From Maribacter sp. (GTDB lineage Bacteria > Bacteroidota > Bacteroidia > Flavobacteriales > Flavobacteriaceae), in NCBI GenBank assembly GCA_024643345.1, contig JAHENB010000063.1:137013-201012 (forward strand): a stretch of 64,000 nucleotides of DNA. The letters are read 5' to 3'. The notes beneath the pieces are model-generated. The model ran no database searches and had not been told where the DNA came from. It saw nothing but the letters and a program-made list of their open reading frames with translations. Positions 62,719 through 64,000 of the stretch are shown piece after piece. Within the stretch, counting starts at the first letter, position 1, and each line of letters opens with the position of its first letter. A program made the translations under genes and the position numbers.

Positions 62719-63408
62719 TTATTTGAAACTGTATTTAAAAATCCAACCTAGAATTTTTATGCCGGCAAATATACTACCTTTTACCGTACCAGACACTTTT
62801 GAAATGCCAATTCTTTTTTTATAACGTACTGGCACTTCGGTATATGCCAACTTTTTTTTGAGAGCCTTCAATTGCATCTCCACGGTCCATCCATAGGTCT
62901 TGTCTTCCATTTCCAAAGACAACAATTTATCGTATTTTATGGCTCTGAACGGGCCCAAATCAGTAAACTTTGCCTTAAAGAACAACCGCATCAAGCGGGT
63001 AGCTAGCCAATTTCCGAAAACCTGCTGCGGGGTCATGCTACCCTCCTCCCTGAGGTGTTTTACACGGGTCCCGATCACCATATCATAACCATTTCTTAAA
63101 ATGGGCGCAACCACTTGCGTGAGTTCTTCCGGATAATCTGAATAGTCTCCATCGATAAATACGATAATATCGGGTACTTTGGACTGTTTGGCAATGTAAT
63201 CCATACCGCGCAGACAGGCGTATCCGTATCCCTTTCGGGCTTCGGTAAGGACCGTAGCCCCCGCCTTTAGGGCATTTTCTTCGGTTTTATCTGAAGAGTT
63301 GTTGTTAATAACTATTATCTCAGAAACGATATCCGGAATGTCATCGATTACCAAACTAATGGAGTTTTCTTCGTTGTAGGCTGGAATAATGACTTTAATG
63401 TCGGTCAT
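62719..63408 (-). CDS. Family 2 glycosyltransferase, dolichyl-phosphate mannose synthase-like
   Basis: A 229-residue GT2 that probably makes a polyprenyl-phosphate sugar. The N-terminal VIIPAYNEENSISLVIDDIP, the nucleotide-sugar site EIIVINNNSSDKTEENALKAGA and the DxD-like VFIDGDYSDYPEEL are typical, and GYACLRGMDY and GPFRAIKYDKL also fit. A short hydrophobic C-terminus (IFAGIKILGWIFKYSF) could anchor it. Preceded by a full promoter, it heads a two-gene unit with the cellulose-synthase-like protein. Confidence 0.9.
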   Translation of the reverse strand: MTDIKVIIPAYNEENSISLVIDDIPDIVSEIIVINNNSSDKTEENALKAGATVLTEARKGYGYACLRGMDYIAKQSKVPDIIVFIDGDYSDYPEELTQVVAPILRNGYDMVIGTRVKHLREEGSMTPQQVFGNWLATRLMRLFFKAKFTDLGPFRAIKYDKLLSLEMEDKTYGWTVEMQLKALKKKLAYTEVPVRYKKRIGISKVSGTVKGSIFAGIKILGWIFKYSFK

Positions 63409-63442
63409 TTATGGTATGGATTCTTGATTGACTCGTTCATGG

Positions 63443-63470
63443 CAAAGGTAACTTAAACTCGTTTTAACAA
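63443..63470 (-). promoter_or_regulatory. Promoter for the DPM1-like/GT2 operon
   Basis: Minus strand: TTG (63468-63470), a 17-base spacer, then TACCTTTG (63443-63450), matching both elements and the lower limit of the usual spacing. It lies 34 bases upstream of the ATG, in the gap after the iron-sulfur protein gene. Confidence 0.6.
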
Positions 63471-63478
63471 CCAGCGAT

Positions 63479-64000
63479 TTACGATGGTTTACCATTCACC
63501 AGATGCATCAAATCCACATCATTTCCCAAGAGTATTTGATTGCCATCGATACGACCTTTTAACGGCCCGTTCTCTAATTTCAATACGCCACGCGGGCACA
63601 CTGCCGAACAAATCCCACAGCCCACACAACTGGAACGCACTATATTTTCACCTTTTTGGGCATATGCGCGAACATCGATTCCCATTTCACAATAGGTTGA
63701 ACAGTTGCCGCAAGAGATGCATTGACCGCCGTTTGTGGTAATCCTGAACCTAGAGAACAAGCGTTGTTGGAAACCCAAAATGGCCGCCATGGGGCATCCG
63801 AAACGGCACCATACCCGGTTTCCCAACAAAGGATAAAAACCGGTGCCGATGACCCCAGAAAAAATACTGCCGATCAAAAAGCCATAGGTTTTTCGCAAGG
63901 TCTCCGATTTGAAGAGGAATATATGGCCTTCCCCACTATAAAAATGAATGCCCATCAAGAACATAATGACCACAAAATATCCGATAGCACCGTACTGGGC
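63479..64000 (-). CDS. Polyferredoxin-like membrane protein with 4Fe-4S clusters, cut by window end
   Basis: C-terminal 173 residues of a larger protein; the frame is open to the window edge, so the GTG at 63973 is not taken as a start. Hydrophobic segments (FVVIMFLMGIHFY, GFLIGSIFSGVIGTGFYPLLG) are followed by CRFGCPMAAILGFQQRL, a NosR/NapH-like cluster motif. Two ferredoxin-type cluster motifs follow, CISCGNCSTYCEMG and CVGCGICSAVCPRG. This suggests an electron-transfer membrane protein of the NosR/NapH or 4Fe-4S binding group. The missing N-terminal part would show whether it has an FMN-binding domain. Confidence 0.8.
   Translation of the reverse strand, partial: AQYGAIGYFVVIMFLMGIHFYSGEGHIFLFKSETLRKTYGFLIGSIFSGVIGTGFYPLLGNRVWCRFGCPMAAILGFQQRLFSRFRITTNGGQCISCGNCSTYCEMGIDVRAYAQKGENIVRSSCVGCGICSAVCPRGVLKLENGPLKGRIDGNQILLGNDVDLMHLVNGKPS

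Noticed and set aside
1-64000. CRISPR arrays, insertion sequences, phage genes, tRNA or rRNA genes
   Set aside because: No regularly spaced repeats, transposase or integrase motifs, or tRNA-like sequences were noticed in the gaps between genes, which are almost all under 300 bases. A covariance-model scan would be needed to exclude a small RNA.

Overview
The window looks like a chromosomal segment of a marine member of the Flavobacteriaceae (Bacteroidota). Five things support this. There are SusC/SusD pairs and many short lipoprotein signals. Several genes carry Bacteroidota-type promoters (TAnnTTTG at -7, sometimes with TTG at -33). Isoprenoids are made by the mevalonate route (mvaD plus a mevalonate-kinase-like GHMP kinase). 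The arginine pathway uses the N-acyl-ornithine carbamoyltransferase variant. There is also a vanadium-haloperoxidase-type protein. By eye the base composition is even, and I saw no transposase, integrase, CRISPR array, rRNA or tRNA. Both ends cut genes: a penicillin-acylase-family protein on the left and a polyferredoxin-like membrane protein on the right.

Layout. 0-3 kb: acylase end and the agmatine-to-putrescine pair aguA/aguB. 4-8 kb: a four-gene minus-strand operon (GntP-type permease, RidA, D-threonine aldolase/D-serine dehydratase-like enzyme, M19 dipeptidase) that fits uptake and breakdown of D-amino acids or dipeptides. 8-14.2 kb: aquaporin, a class V aminotransferase-fold protein, a TonB protein, a metallophosphoesterase, and a secreted protein coupled to a haloperoxidase-like lipoprotein. 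14.5-19.1 kb: sodium/solute symporter, xylA and xylB. 19.2-34.3 kb: a minus-strand series susC, susD, then three about 1,090-residue FG-GAP/VCBS-ASPIC lipoproteins with a small lipoprotein between two of them. 34.6-40.8 kb: the divergent LacI regulator, beta-phosphoglucomutase, GH65 phosphorylase and GH13 amylase-family lipoprotein, closed by a strong terminator. 41-49.7 kb: housekeeping and lipid genes, including mvaD, GHMP kinase, UbiA prenyltransferase, a coupled nitrilase and a pseudouridine synthase. 49.7-59.7 kb: a ten-gene arginine operon. 59.7-64 kb: a glycosyltransferase group and an iron-sulfur protein.

Three points stand out. First, the arginine operon is preceded by a 27-codon ORF at the predicted 5' end of the transcript. 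It ends Arg-Arg-Pro-stop, with a hairpin over the stop codon. I read it as a candidate arginine-sensing leader peptide. Second, susCD is followed by three large calcium-binding-repeat lipoproteins and a small lipoprotein instead of the usual glycoside hydrolases, which suggests a surface glycan or ligand capture system of unknown specificity. Third, susD contains an in-frame copy of a small dispersed repeat (FGRLRAG on one strand, ALSLPKG on the other).

All functional calls come from reading the sequence and family knowledge. No similarity search was run.
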